From Tunturibacter empetritectus (GTDB lineage: Bacteria; Acidobacteriota; Terriglobia; Terriglobales; Acidobacteriaceae): a DNA stretch of 64,000 nucleotides. The notes beneath the pieces were generated by a model. It was not told the DNA's origin, made no database searches, and was given only the letters and a program-made list of their open reading frames with translations. The DNA lies in NCBI RefSeq assembly GCF_040358985.1, contig NZ_CP132932.1, positions 4,774,001 through 4,838,000 of the forward strand, read 5' to 3'. Shown here in pieces: positions 1 through 6,713 of the stretch (position 1 is its first letter; the number at the start of each line of letters is the position of its first letter). The position numbers and the translations under genes were made by a program.

Positions 1-454
1 CCGATACCCCCGATGCAAGAACTGCGGTCGTTACGATCGCTACCGGCCTCGCATCGTCCAGCATCTCCAGAACCCTGGCCCTGGGATATCCAAAGTCGAT
101 GGGCAGATACGCGCCGCCCGCCTTCAGGATGCCGAGTATGGTCACTATCATCTCGGGCGAGCGGTCCAGGTAGATCGCAACAAACGAGTTCGTTCGAACC
201 CCAAGCTCCTGCAACCGCCGGGCAAGTTCGTTCGCCCTCGCATTCAGCAGACCGTAGGTCCAGCGAGCCTCTCCGCATACAATCGCGACTTGGTCCGATT
301 TTTCCGCAGCCATTCTCTCAAAGACACTGACGATCGTGTCGAGAGCCATTCCGTCGAATCCGCTCTCCCCCGGAACCTCGGAAGCCTGGGGACGAAGATC
401 CATCAATCGCTCGCCCTCAATGGCCGAATTCTTAACATGCTCATCGTTCTCCAT
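1..454 (-). CDS. Non-ribosomal peptide synthetase, N-terminal part of an adenylation domain (partial)
   Basis: The gene starts on the minus strand at an ATG at 454 and runs off the left edge, leaving 151 codons. After about 35 unconserved residues the protein reads as the start of an AMP-binding adenylation domain. It has the A1-like segment RWTYGLLNARANELARRL and the A2 motif LKAGGAYLPID, followed by the usual YPRARVLEMLDDA stretch. Such domains activate an amino or aryl acid as the acyl-adenylate for loading onto a carrier protein. An in-frame stop lies about 17 codons upstream of the ATG and no other ATG lies between, which supports this start. The substrate-code residues are outside the window, so the product cannot be predicted. 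A phosphopantetheinyl transferase gene is divergent next door. The domain is clear; a stand-alone adenylation enzyme is possible but less likely given the A2 form. Confidence 0.85.
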   Translation of the reverse strand, partial: MENDEHVKNSAIEGERLMDLRPQASEVPGESGFDGMALDTIVSVFERMAAEKSDQVAIVCGEARWTYGLLNARANELARRLQELGVRTNSFVAIYLDRSPEMIVTILGILKAGGAYLPIDFGYPRARVLEMLDDARPVAIVTTAVLASGVS

Positions 455-619
455 CGAGCCCCACAGCAGATCAAAAACGCAGAAAAACGAATTGACTCAG
501 AGTAGCTGCCGGCATGGGCTGATCGATCACAACCCCTGACTTCACTCCCTGAGTAGAAGATGCAACTTGAGCGAAAGGTACCGCTCGAAGCTCTCGAAGT
601 CAACCCGTCTCTGTTGCCT

Positions 620-635
620 AATTGTACGCACAATT
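620..635. promoter_or_regulatory. Perfect inverted repeat in the divergent NRPS/PPTase promoter region
   Basis: AATTGT, four bases, ACAATT is a perfect 6-4-6 palindrome in the 306-bp region between two divergently transcribed genes. Its symmetry and place suggest a regulator operator. No regulator gene is adjacent, so this is inference from shape only. Confidence 0.35.
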
Positions 636-760
636 CGAAAGGCGGATTAAGACAATAGTGGGGGAAAATACCTGAAAGTTGTAGGTTTTTCAATATTTCG
701 ACACCGTTCCAGAGATGCCTGAAACTTAAGTACCAGGAGACTGGTTATCATTGCAGTACG

Positions 761-1555
761 GTGGCATCACACTCCGGGTTGTCTCTTATGTCGAGTGATT
801 GGAAACAGGTCGATATCCTCCCGCCACTCGAGACCACCGAAGTGCAACTCTGGCGAATCGACCTGGCCGACGCCACAGGGCTCGGCACCACAGGCCTCAA
901 TGACCGCTTCGCCCCGCTTCTCGCTCCATCCGAACAGCTCCACGCAAACCGCTGCCGGCCCGGGCGCGTGCAGGATCATTTCTCCGTTGGACGGGCCTGT
1001 CTGAGAATCCTTCTCGGCAACGCCTCCGGCCTCGACCTCCGTTCTCTGCCTATCTCTACCGGTGTTCATGGAAAACCGGAACTCCCTCCCATCCACGGAG
1101 ACAGCATCGCCTTCAACGTAGCTCACTCCGCAGACACCATTCTCATTGCTCTTACCCGCAGCGGCTCCGTGGGAGTGGACGTCGAGTACTACGACCGCGC
1201 GACCGATATTATGGAGGTCGCCCACTACAACTTCACGGCAAGCGAACACCGCTCTCTGGCAGCAATCACCGATCCCCACTCTCGCATCAGGACCTTCTAC
1301 CGCTACTGGACCCGGAAGGAAGCGGTTCTCAAAGCAGATGGACGCGGACTCATCGCCTCCCTCGCGTCCTTCGATATACCGTTCGAATCAGTACACCTGC
1401 ACCCCATTCGCATCGGTGGCTCCACAGACGATCAAGGGAAGCTGTTCTTCGTCAGCGATCTGACTCTGAACACCGAAGCCGCCGGAGCAATAGCATTCGA
1501 GTCGCCCGAGTCGCCGCTGCGACAGTTCATCTTTCCCTTGGGCCAGCCGTGGTGA
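761..1555 (+). CDS. Sfp-type 4'-phosphopantetheinyl transferase
   Basis: The enzyme transfers 4'-phosphopantetheine from CoA to a serine of carrier-protein domains, turning apo- into holo-synthetases in the cytoplasm. The family signatures are present: GVDVE around residue 138 (Mg-binding acidic residues) and WTRKEAVLKADGRG near residue 188 (the W-x-x-KE-x-x-x-K motif). A length of 264 residues fits the Sfp/EntD group rather than the short AcpS group. The listed start is a GTG at 761 with an AGGAGA about 20 nt upstream, which is a poor spacing. An ATG at 788 (MSSDWKQ) is an equally good start and gives 255 residues. The gene is divergent from the synthetase gene on the left, its most likely substrate. 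Confidence 0.88.
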   Translation: MASHSGLSLMSSDWKQVDILPPLETTEVQLWRIDLADATGLGTTGLNDRFAPLLAPSEQLHANRCRPGRVQDHFSVGRACLRILLGNASGLDLRSLPISTGVHGKPELPPIHGDSIAFNVAHSADTILIALTRSGSVGVDVEYYDRATDIMEVAHYNFTASEHRSLAAITDPHSRIRTFYRYWTRKEAVLKADGRGLIASLASFDIPFESVHLHPIRIGGSTDDQGKLFFVSDLTLNTEAAGAIAFESPESPLRQFIFPLGQPW

Positions 1556-1639
1556 GCCATCCCGAGCTCCCCCCAAAAACCGCCAGAATCTCCCATTCAC
1601 CCGACAACCCGTCTGATACGTCTATAACTTGAGGAACAG

Positions 1640-2098
1640 ATGGCCCTTCCCACACGATCCCCTATTGCAATACCCCCGGCACAACCACCCGCTCCAGAAA
1701 GCAAAAAGACCTGGCTCGTCACCGCCACCAGCCTCGTCTTCATCGTTCTGCAGAGCGCCTGCACCGCCGTCATCGCCCTCAGCGGAGTCCGCGTCGCCAT
1801 CGGTCTCAGTGCGCTGGCCTCGGCAACCTTCGGCATCCACCCGCCTCCCACCGGCTTCCACCGCGACGCCATCCGCATCCCCATGATGATCGCCGCCACC
1901 ATCGGCTCCCTCATCAACCTCTATGTTCTTTGGCGCATCCGCTCTCTACGCGCCCGCCCTTCTTCACAGTGGCGCACCCAGCCCGCCACCCCCAGCCAGC
2001 GCCGCTCAGAGACCTTTCAGATCTCGCTCGCAGTCGTCACCCTCCTCCTGGTAGCCGCCGAGAGTATCCTCCATTCCCTATTCCACCACGCCGCTTAG
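1640..2098 (+). CDS. Hypothetical small membrane protein
   Basis: I do not recognise this 152-residue protein. It has a proline-rich N-terminus and three hydrophobic segments that look like membrane helices: about residues 28-58 (TWLVTATSLVFIVLQSAC onward), 90-108 (MMIAATIGSLINLYVLW) and 130-148 (ISLAVVTLLLVAAESIL). The ATG is preceded by a GAGGAA ribosome-binding site. It lies 85 bp after the PPTase gene in the same direction and could be its co-transcribed partner, but nothing ties it to peptide synthesis. It ends 26 bp before the convergent anti-sigma gene. Confidence 0.6.
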   Translation: MALPTRSPIAIPPAQPPAPESKKTWLVTATSLVFIVLQSACTAVIALSGVRVAIGLSALASATFGIHPPPTGFHRDAIRIPMMIAATIGSLINLYVLWRIRSLRARPSSQWRTQPATPSQRRSETFQISLAVVTLLLVAAESILHSLFHHAA

Positions 2099-2123
2099 AA
2101 TCCTCCAGCTATCGCCGCACCCT

Positions 2124-2402
2124 TTAGCCATCGCCCTCTTCCACACTTCCGCGAGGCGTATACGTAAATCCCCGCATCTCGGCCGCCAGCCTCGCGTGGA
2201 GCCGCTCGCTAAATCCCAGCGGCAGTTCGAAGACACGTTCATCGGCAGTCAGGATCAGAATATTGCGCGTCGAATCCAGAATCGCCGAACAGATCTCGCA
2301 GTGCTCCAGATGCTTCTGCACATCCTCCAGCACCGCCGCATCCAGAGTCCCATCCAGATAACCCGAGATATGCTCCCACACATGCTTGCACTCTAAAACC
2401 AT
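2124..2402 (-). CDS. Zinc-finger anti-sigma factor (zf-HC2 type)
   Basis: This 92-residue protein carries the H-x3-C-x2-C signature of zinc-binding anti-sigma domains in KHLEHCEIC, with the usual surrounding helix (SGYLDGTLDAAVLEDVQ). There is no membrane segment, so it should be a cytoplasmic, possibly redox- or metal-sensing antagonist of the ECF sigma factor encoded just before it. The start was set at the ATG at 2402 because GGAGGT lies 7-8 nt upstream; a GTG at 2411 would add three residues. The coding region overlaps the end of the sigma gene by 10 bp, which suggests translational coupling and balanced amounts of the pair. Its position beside a metallophore operon suggests a thiol or metal stress signal. 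Confidence 0.85.
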   Translation of the reverse strand: MVLECKHVWEHISGYLDGTLDAAVLEDVQKHLEHCEICSAILDSTRNILILTADERVFELPLGFSERLHARLAAEMRGFTYTPRGSVEEGDG

Positions 2403-3028
2403 GGGAACCACCTCCGCTTCGGCATCACCTGTTTCAACTGAGGAGACAACCGCTTCTGCAGCATCAGCCGCGCGCGGTGCAGTCGCACCTTTGCCGCCGC
2501 AACGCTGATACCAAGTGCCTCCGCCGACTGGTTGACACTCAAGTCTTCCATGTCGCGCAGCACAAAAACCTGGCGATAGATCAACGGCAGATCGCCAATC
2601 GCATCCTGCAACAACAACCGAACCTCTTGCCGCTCCAGCGCCTCGGAGGGAATCTCCCGCCAGTCCCGCAGCAGCGCCGGCGACACATGCCCGCCCTCAT
2701 TCAACTCATCAAGCGACTCCGTCTTCGCAGTCTTCTTCTGCCGCAGCCGGCTCCGAGCCTCGTTCAGCGTAATGCTGATCAGCCATGTGCTGAACTTCGC
2801 TTCGCCGCGAAACCTCTCCAGGTTGCGGAACGCCTTGAGAAACGCCTCTTGCGCCGCATCCTCCGCGTCCGCCTCGTTCTGCAACATCGACAACGCCATG
2901 CTGTAGACGCTGCGCTCATACGGCTGGATCAGATCATGAAACTCATGCGTATTGCCCGCAAGGATAGAGGCGATCATCTGAGCTTCATTCCTGTTCTCGG
3001 AGATTACCGTCATTGCTTCTCGATCCAT
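2393..3028 (-). CDS. ECF (RpoE-like, sigma-70 family) RNA polymerase sigma factor
   Basis: The 211-residue protein has the two ECF domains. Region 2 includes LQNEADAEDAAQEAFLKAFRN and the following WLISITLNEARSRLR, which contact the -10 element. Region 4 includes LPLIYRQVFVLRDMEDLS and an HTH (QSAEALGISVAAAKVRLHRAR) that contacts the -35 element. It is the middle gene of an operon: its start overlaps the end of doxX by 19 bp and its end overlaps the anti-sigma start by 10 bp. ATGs at 3028 and 3013 are both possible starts. A shared motif (GTAACC, 18 nt, C-x-A-A) upstream of doxX, the bufferin gene and msrB is a plausible target of this factor, including autoregulation. Confidence 0.93.
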   Translation of the reverse strand: MDREAMTVISENRNEAQMIASILAGNTHEFHDLIQPYERSVYSMALSMLQNEADAEDAAQEAFLKAFRNLERFRGEAKFSTWLISITLNEARSRLRQKKTAKTESLDELNEGGHVSPALLRDWREIPSEALERQEVRLLLQDAIGDLPLIYRQVFVLRDMEDLSVNQSAEALGISVAAAKVRLHRARLMLQKRLSPQLKQVMPKRRWFPWF

Positions 3029-3483
3029 CCTCGATAACGCCTCTTCAACACCGCATCAACAGAGAACAGCCCGGCCCCGAACACCAGAACCATCGCAGCC
3101 GCGAACAAAAACGTGTATGGATCGGCGTTGTAGAACTTGCCCGGATCGGAGAACACCGCAAGGAGGGCGTCCCGATCTGCAGTCCAGTATGCCACCAGCA
3201 TATTCACCGTAAGCATCAACCCAATGAGCCGCGAGCCGAGCCCCAGAATCAGAAGAAGTCCGCCAAAGAACTCCAGCCCTGAGACGAAGTGAGCGTTCAA
3301 AGCAGGAAAGGGAATATTCAAGCTCGTAAAGTAGTCGGTGATCTTATCCAGATGATGCAGCTTCCCCCATCCGCTCTGAACCAGCTGCCATCCCCAGTAG
3401 AGCCGCACCACCAGAAGAAATGGGGATTGGAGATAAGAAGCCAGTGTTGCAAACTTCGCATACAGCTCAAGCAGTTTTTTCAT
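3010..3483 (-). CDS. DoxX family membrane protein
   Basis: DoxX-family proteins are small four-helix inner-membrane proteins often found with thiol and metal stress genes. Here 157 residues carry the family pattern: RLYWGWQLVQSGWGKL, then FVSGLEFFGGLLLILGLGSRLIGLMLTVNMLVAY, and a last hydrophobic block near YTFLFAAAMVLVFGAGLFSVD. The reading frame is open further upstream, but ATG at 3483 is chosen because GGAG and AAGGG lie just before it and the protein then begins at the usual place. It is the first gene of the doxX / ECF sigma / anti-sigma operon. DoxX genes are often found near bufferin (DUF692) clusters, matching the neighbour at 4.3-6.4 kb. Confidence 0.85.
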   Translation of the reverse strand: MKKLLELYAKFATLASYLQSPFLLVVRLYWGWQLVQSGWGKLHHLDKITDYFTSLNIPFPALNAHFVSGLEFFGGLLLILGLGSRLIGLMLTVNMLVAYWTADRDALLAVFSDPGKFYNADPYTFLFAAAMVLVFGAGLFSVDAVLKRRYRGWIEKQ

Positions 3484-3583
3484 CACAACCCTTTTTTCTC
3501 CACCTTCGTCGAGCGGAATAAATCTTACGCAGGCCCCGAAATGCGGCAGGCTCGGCCAGGAACCTGTCGGGACCTGCACGTAC

Positions 3584-3611
3584 TTAGAACCATCACGAAG
3601 GAATTGGTTAC
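3584..3611 (-). promoter_or_regulatory. Candidate ECF-sigma promoter of the doxX operon
   Basis: On the minus strand GTAACC (3606-3611) is followed after exactly 18 nt by CTAA (3584-3587), about 100 bp before the doxX start. The same layout precedes the bufferin precursor gene and msrB. Assignment to the encoded ECF factor is inference. Confidence 0.5.
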
Positions 3612-3836
3612 AGCCTCCACTCAAAGAGTGATCGCAATCAAAAAACCCTAAAGCACCCTCGGTTAAACTGCTCCCCAGTCTTTGCTGTCATCCTGAGCGG
3701 GAGCGAAGGATCCCGATGCGCTTCACACACCCAATACCCTCAAAACCTTTTTACCCTGACTTCCGGATTCTTAGAACCTGTCTAAAAACCGCTACCTTGC
3801 GATATTTTGCTGCCGTCTCTGCATTTGAGATAGGTC

Positions 3837-3887
3837 CGGGCTTTAGCCCGAACATCGAAGATCGGAACCATTCGGGGCTTCAGCCCC
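3837..3887. repeat. Paired short palindromes (CGGGCT-TT-AGCCCG and GGGGCT-TC-AGCCCC)
   Basis: Two small perfect hairpins sit at 3837-3850 and 3874-3887, separated by 23 bp, in an 800-bp gene-free region between the doxX and bufferin operons. Hairpins of the same GGCT-TT-AGCC type recur at 16557-16576 and 16598-16609, so this looks like a dispersed extragenic palindrome family. I see no convincing gene elsewhere in 3484-4283; besides these repeats it holds the candidate promoters described separately. Confidence 0.6.
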
Positions 3888-4041
3888 TGAGATATGTCTC
3901 TCTTCCCCTGAGCACCCAATTCGAATTCTCTAAAAAAGCCCCCGTGAAGCCAATGCCAGGAATTTCTTCGCTACCATTCTTCAACTCCGGCAAGCGCCGT
4001 AACTCCGGCCCCGTCGCCTGAATTCATCCAACGTGTCCCAC

Positions 4042-4112
4042 TTGGAGTAGCTCTGAGCCAAAAGGTTACAGAAGTGATAGCCTTCCAGTGTTCTGCTGAA
4101 CCTGTAACCTTT
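4042..4112. promoter_or_regulatory. 11-bp inverted repeat formed by two divergent GTAACC elements
   Basis: AAAGGTTACAG (4061-4071) and CTGTAACCTTT (4102-4112) are perfect inverted copies 30 bp apart. The right arm contains the -35-like element of the bufferin promoter. The left arm, read on the minus strand, is GTAACC followed after 18 nt by CCAA (4042-4045). It may be two back-to-back promoters or a regulator site. Confidence 0.4.
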
Positions 4113-4131
4113 GTGCCTTGATGTAGTCGAA
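4104..4131 (+). promoter_or_regulatory. Candidate ECF-sigma promoter of the bufferin operon
   Basis: GTAACC (4104-4109), 18 nt, CGAA (4128-4131), about 150 bp before the precursor ATG. The elements resemble those I recall for the Caulobacter SigF regulon, which also drives DUF692 operons, although the spacing there is shorter. The match to the doxX and msrB upstream regions is seen directly in the sequence. Confidence 0.5.
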
Positions 4132-4283
4132 CTCAGCGGCAAGGAAAATCGGCAAATGAATCTTGCCGCAGATGCAATCCGAAGCAGGAAGTTCTGCCGT
4201 TAACTCCTTGCTACGATCCGTGTAGCCACCATCCACGTCCGGCGCGTTCTCGCGTGCGGCTCAACCAGGAAAGGCTCATCCCT

Positions 4284-4568
4284 ATGAAGAATTCAGCACA
4301 ATCTCTCGCTCTGGCCGCTGCGTTTGCAGGTCTGCTGGGCGGCACCGCTGTCCGCATGAACGCCCAGACTGCCCCGGCCAACAACACCCCCACCACCACC
4401 GTTCACGCCGGCGTTCTCATTGCCCAGGACAAGCCTGATCTTCCGAAGCACTCCTGCAAGGGCAAGAACGACTGTAAGGGCCAGGGCGGCGGCAAGCACC
4501 CCGGCAAGAACGACTGCAAGGGCAAGGGCGGATGCGCCACCGACGGCTCCAAGCCCTCGCTCGCCTAA
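4284..4568 (+). CDS. Bufferin-like Cys-rich precursor peptide with Sec signal
   Basis: This 94-residue protein begins with a Sec-type signal (MKNSAQSLALAAAFAGLLGG, cleavage likely near VRMNAQ). It ends in a Lys/Gly-rich tail with four cysteines in KHSCKGKNDCKG and KNDCKGKGGC. Such secreted peptides next to a DUF692 enzyme are the precursors of bufferins, ribosomal peptides whose cysteines are modified to bind copper or other metals in the periplasm. The ATG at 4284 is preceded by AGGAAAGG at 9-10 nt; an in-frame ATG 30 bp upstream would spoil the signal peptide. A strong hairpin follows the stop codon and separates it from the enzyme genes. The modified product and metal are unknown. Confidence 0.85.
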   Translation: MKNSAQSLALAAAFAGLLGGTAVRMNAQTAPANNTPTTTVHAGVLIAQDKPDLPKHSCKGKNDCKGQGGGKHPGKNDCKGKGGCATDGSKPSLA

Positions 4569-4591
4569 GCACCTCCCCTGTAACCGATCCT

Positions 4592-4627
4592 GTCTGGAGG
4601 CTTGATCGTCTCTTCAAGCCTCCAGAC
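4592..4627 (+). terminator. Intergenic hairpin between precursor and modification enzyme genes
   Basis: A perfect 14-bp stem (4592-4605 with 4614-4627) encloses an 8-nt loop, 24 bp after the precursor stop codon. There is no immediate T-run. It may be a partial terminator or mRNA-stabilising element that keeps precursor levels above those of the enzymes. Confidence 0.6.
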
Positions 4628-4658
4628 ATCTTCACCATTCTTTAAAAAAAGGGGAGAC

Positions 4659-5534
4659 ATGCCAGCCAATCGCTTCAACGGATTCAGCGACTACGGCGTA
4701 GGGATCGGCCTTCGCGTCCCGCACTACGACCACATCTTCGCCGAAAAACCCGTCGTCGACTGGTTCGAAATCATCTCCGAAAATTACATGGTCGACGGTG
4801 GCCGCGCGCTCAAGGTCCTCGATCAAATCCTCGAACGCTATCGCGTCGTCCAGCACGGCGTCTCCATGTACTTCGGCTCCGTCCAGCCAGCCGACCGCGA
4901 ACATCTCAAGCGCCTCAAGACCCTCACCCGCCGCACCAAAACTCCCTGGCTCTCCGATCACCTCTGCTGGGGAAGCGTTGACGGGCGTTACACCCACGAC
5001 CTCCTCCCCATGCCCTACACCTTTGAAGCGGTCAAGGCCACCGCCGCCCGCATTCGCGAGGTCCAGGACTTCCTCGAGATCCCGATCGCCGTCGAAAACG
5101 TCAGCAGCTACGCCGAGTTTCACGAGTCCCAGATGACGGAGTGGGAGTTCCTCAATGAAGTCGTCGAAGCCGCCGACTGTGGCATCCTGCTCGACGTGAA
5201 CAATATCTACGTCTCCTCGCAGAATCACGGCTTCAACCCCTTCGACTACGTCAACAGCGTCCCCGCCGAACGCGTCGCGCAGATCCACATCGCAGGACAT
5301 TCAAAGTTCGAGAAGTACATCCTCGACACCCACGATCATCCCGTGCTCGACCCCGTCTGGCATCTCTACGCCCGAGCCATCGAGCGTGTCGGCCCCACCG
5401 CAACCCTGCTCGAGTGGGACGACAACATCCCATCCTTCGACGAGGTTCACTCCGAAGCCCTCAAGGCAACGCAGTATCTGGAACCGGCAGAGATCACAGT
5501 GAAAGAAGAAGCCAGAGAGGTCGTGCACTCTTGA
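4659..5534 (+). CDS. MNIO-family (DUF692) multinuclear iron oxidase, bufferin BufB-type
   Basis: MNIO enzymes use two or three iron ions and oxygen to modify cysteines of a precursor peptide. The 291-residue TIM-barrel protein shows the expected ligand motifs in order: HGVSMYFG, SDHLCW, ENVSSYAEF, LLDVNNIYVSSQNHG, QIHIAGH, DTHDHPV and LLEWDDNIPSF. The start at 4659 is set by an AAAAGGGGAG ribosome-binding site; the frame is open further upstream, but that part overlaps the hairpin. The next gene (DUF2063) starts within its stop codon, so the pair is translationally coupled, as expected for a two-protein modification complex. The general function is well supported; the exact chemistry (for example a thiooxazole) is inferred from studied bufferins. 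Confidence 0.93.
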   Translation: MPANRFNGFSDYGVGIGLRVPHYDHIFAEKPVVDWFEIISENYMVDGGRALKVLDQILERYRVVQHGVSMYFGSVQPADREHLKRLKTLTRRTKTPWLSDHLCWGSVDGRYTHDLLPMPYTFEAVKATAARIREVQDFLEIPIAVENVSSYAEFHESQMTEWEFLNEVVEAADCGILLDVNNIYVSSQNHGFNPFDYVNSVPAERVAQIHIAGHSKFEKYILDTHDHPVLDPVWHLYARAIERVGPTATLLEWDDNIPSFDEVHSEALKATQYLEPAEITVKEEAREVVHS

Positions 5535-6412
5535 ACCTCCTCGAACTGCAACGCCGCATGGCTGAAGACGTAACGCGTCCTCTGACACCCGACTTTCAAA
5601 TGCAGCCATCGACCGCCGACGGCAGACCGACGCAGGACCTGGCCAGCACCTACATCAAACCAAACGACCGCCTCTCCTCCTTCGACCGCCTCGAGATCTA
5701 CAACCGGCAGTACTGGTTCCGCGTCATCGGAGCCGTCTCCGAAGACTTCCCCGCCCTCGCAGCCGTCCTCGGAGCGAAGAAGTTCGACAGCATGGTCCTC
5801 GCCTACCTCCGCGAGAATCCATCCACCTCCTTCACCCTTCGCAACCTCGGCTCCAGGCTGCCCAAGTGGCTCGAATCGCGCCCCGACTTCTCTCCCCGCC
5901 GTCATGCCCTCCTCCTCGACGTCGCCCGGCTCGAATGGGCCTACGTTGAAGCCTTCGACGGAGCCGATCTCCCTCCGCTAACCGCAGCCGACTTCGGCGA
6001 CCTCGGCGCTGCTTCCTCGCTCTTCCTTCAACCTCATCTCCAACTGCTCGACCTCCGCTATCCCGTCGACGAACTAGTCCTGGCCGTCCACCGCCAGACC
6101 GCACCCAGCGACATCATGAGCAACGCCGTCACCGAGCGCAAGCAAGCCAAGCGAACCCGCCTTCCCGCCATGCGCCGCTCGCAGACCCACCTCGCCGTGC
6201 ACCGCTACGACAACTCCGTCTACTACCGGCGGATCGATCCCGAGGCGTTCGGCCTCCTCTCCGCGCTGCAAAGCGGCACCCTCCTCGGTCAGGCGCTCGA
6301 GATCGCCTTTAGCAAAAGCACCCTCTCCCCTGAACAGCAAGCCGCCAAAATTCAGGAATACTTCGCCCACGCCGCCGAGCTGGGCTGGTTCTGCAAGCGA
6401 CACCAAGTCTGA
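5531..6412 (+). CDS. DUF2063 (MbnC-like N-terminal domain) partner protein of the MNIO enzyme
   Basis: The 293-residue protein has the DUF2063 signature: an N-terminal LNLLELQRRMAE helix, then RLEIYNRQYWFRVIGAVSEDF and FPALAAVLG. These proteins bind the precursor and present it to the DUF692 enzyme. The best start is a TTG at 5531 that overlaps the upstream stop (TTGA); an ATG at 5558 would remove the first conserved helix. The C-terminal half (about residues 170-290) matches no family I can name but ends in a small winged-helix-like segment (LLGQALEIAF ... AAKIQEYFAHAAELGWF), often seen in these partners. It is the last gene of the three-gene operon. Confidence 0.87.
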   Translation: MNLLELQRRMAEDVTRPLTPDFQMQPSTADGRPTQDLASTYIKPNDRLSSFDRLEIYNRQYWFRVIGAVSEDFPALAAVLGAKKFDSMVLAYLRENPSTSFTLRNLGSRLPKWLESRPDFSPRRHALLLDVARLEWAYVEAFDGADLPPLTAADFGDLGAASSLFLQPHLQLLDLRYPVDELVLAVHRQTAPSDIMSNAVTERKQAKRTRLPAMRRSQTHLAVHRYDNSVYYRRIDPEAFGLLSALQSGTLLGQALEIAFSKSTLSPEQQAAKIQEYFAHAAELGWFCKRHQV

Positions 6413-6713
6413 CCATCTCCTCTTCCTCACCAGAAAACTCTTCCGCACTCAGCGGCATTCCCCAGCGTTCATCGCTCGTTGGCGACGAGCGGGTATCATA
6501 CAGAAGTTGATTCCTGCATCGTCCAGGTGCGCCAGTTGCGACGCCTGCCCAGGGGCTGTCATCCTATACAAAGAATTGGCAAGGCATCCATTTCACCTCA
6601 GCTGGCTTCCGACGATACAGGCCTGTCTTCGTAGCCATCGTTCCTTCTAAGCAACACAGAACCGGCCCGTTAGGGTTGGAGCGCGACTAAGGCACTTGTA
6701 AGGGGACCTCTGC
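6413..6713. other. Intergenic region after the bufferin operon, with one hairpin
   Basis: No coding sequence seen. A 7-bp stem, 5-nt loop hairpin (6473-6491, CGCTCGT/ACGAGCG) lies 60 bp after the DUF2063 stop but lacks a T-run. The right end carries the AAGGGGA ribosome-binding site of the following gene. Confidence 0.5.

Noticed and set aside
3716..4021. 101-codon plus-strand frame between the doxX and bufferin operons
   Set aside because: It runs through the palindromic repeats, has no ribosome-binding site and no protein-like pattern.
4580..4605. Another GTAACC at 4580 after the bufferin precursor
   Set aside because: The 18-nt downstream position reads GATC, not C-x-A-A, and the site is inside the hairpin region.
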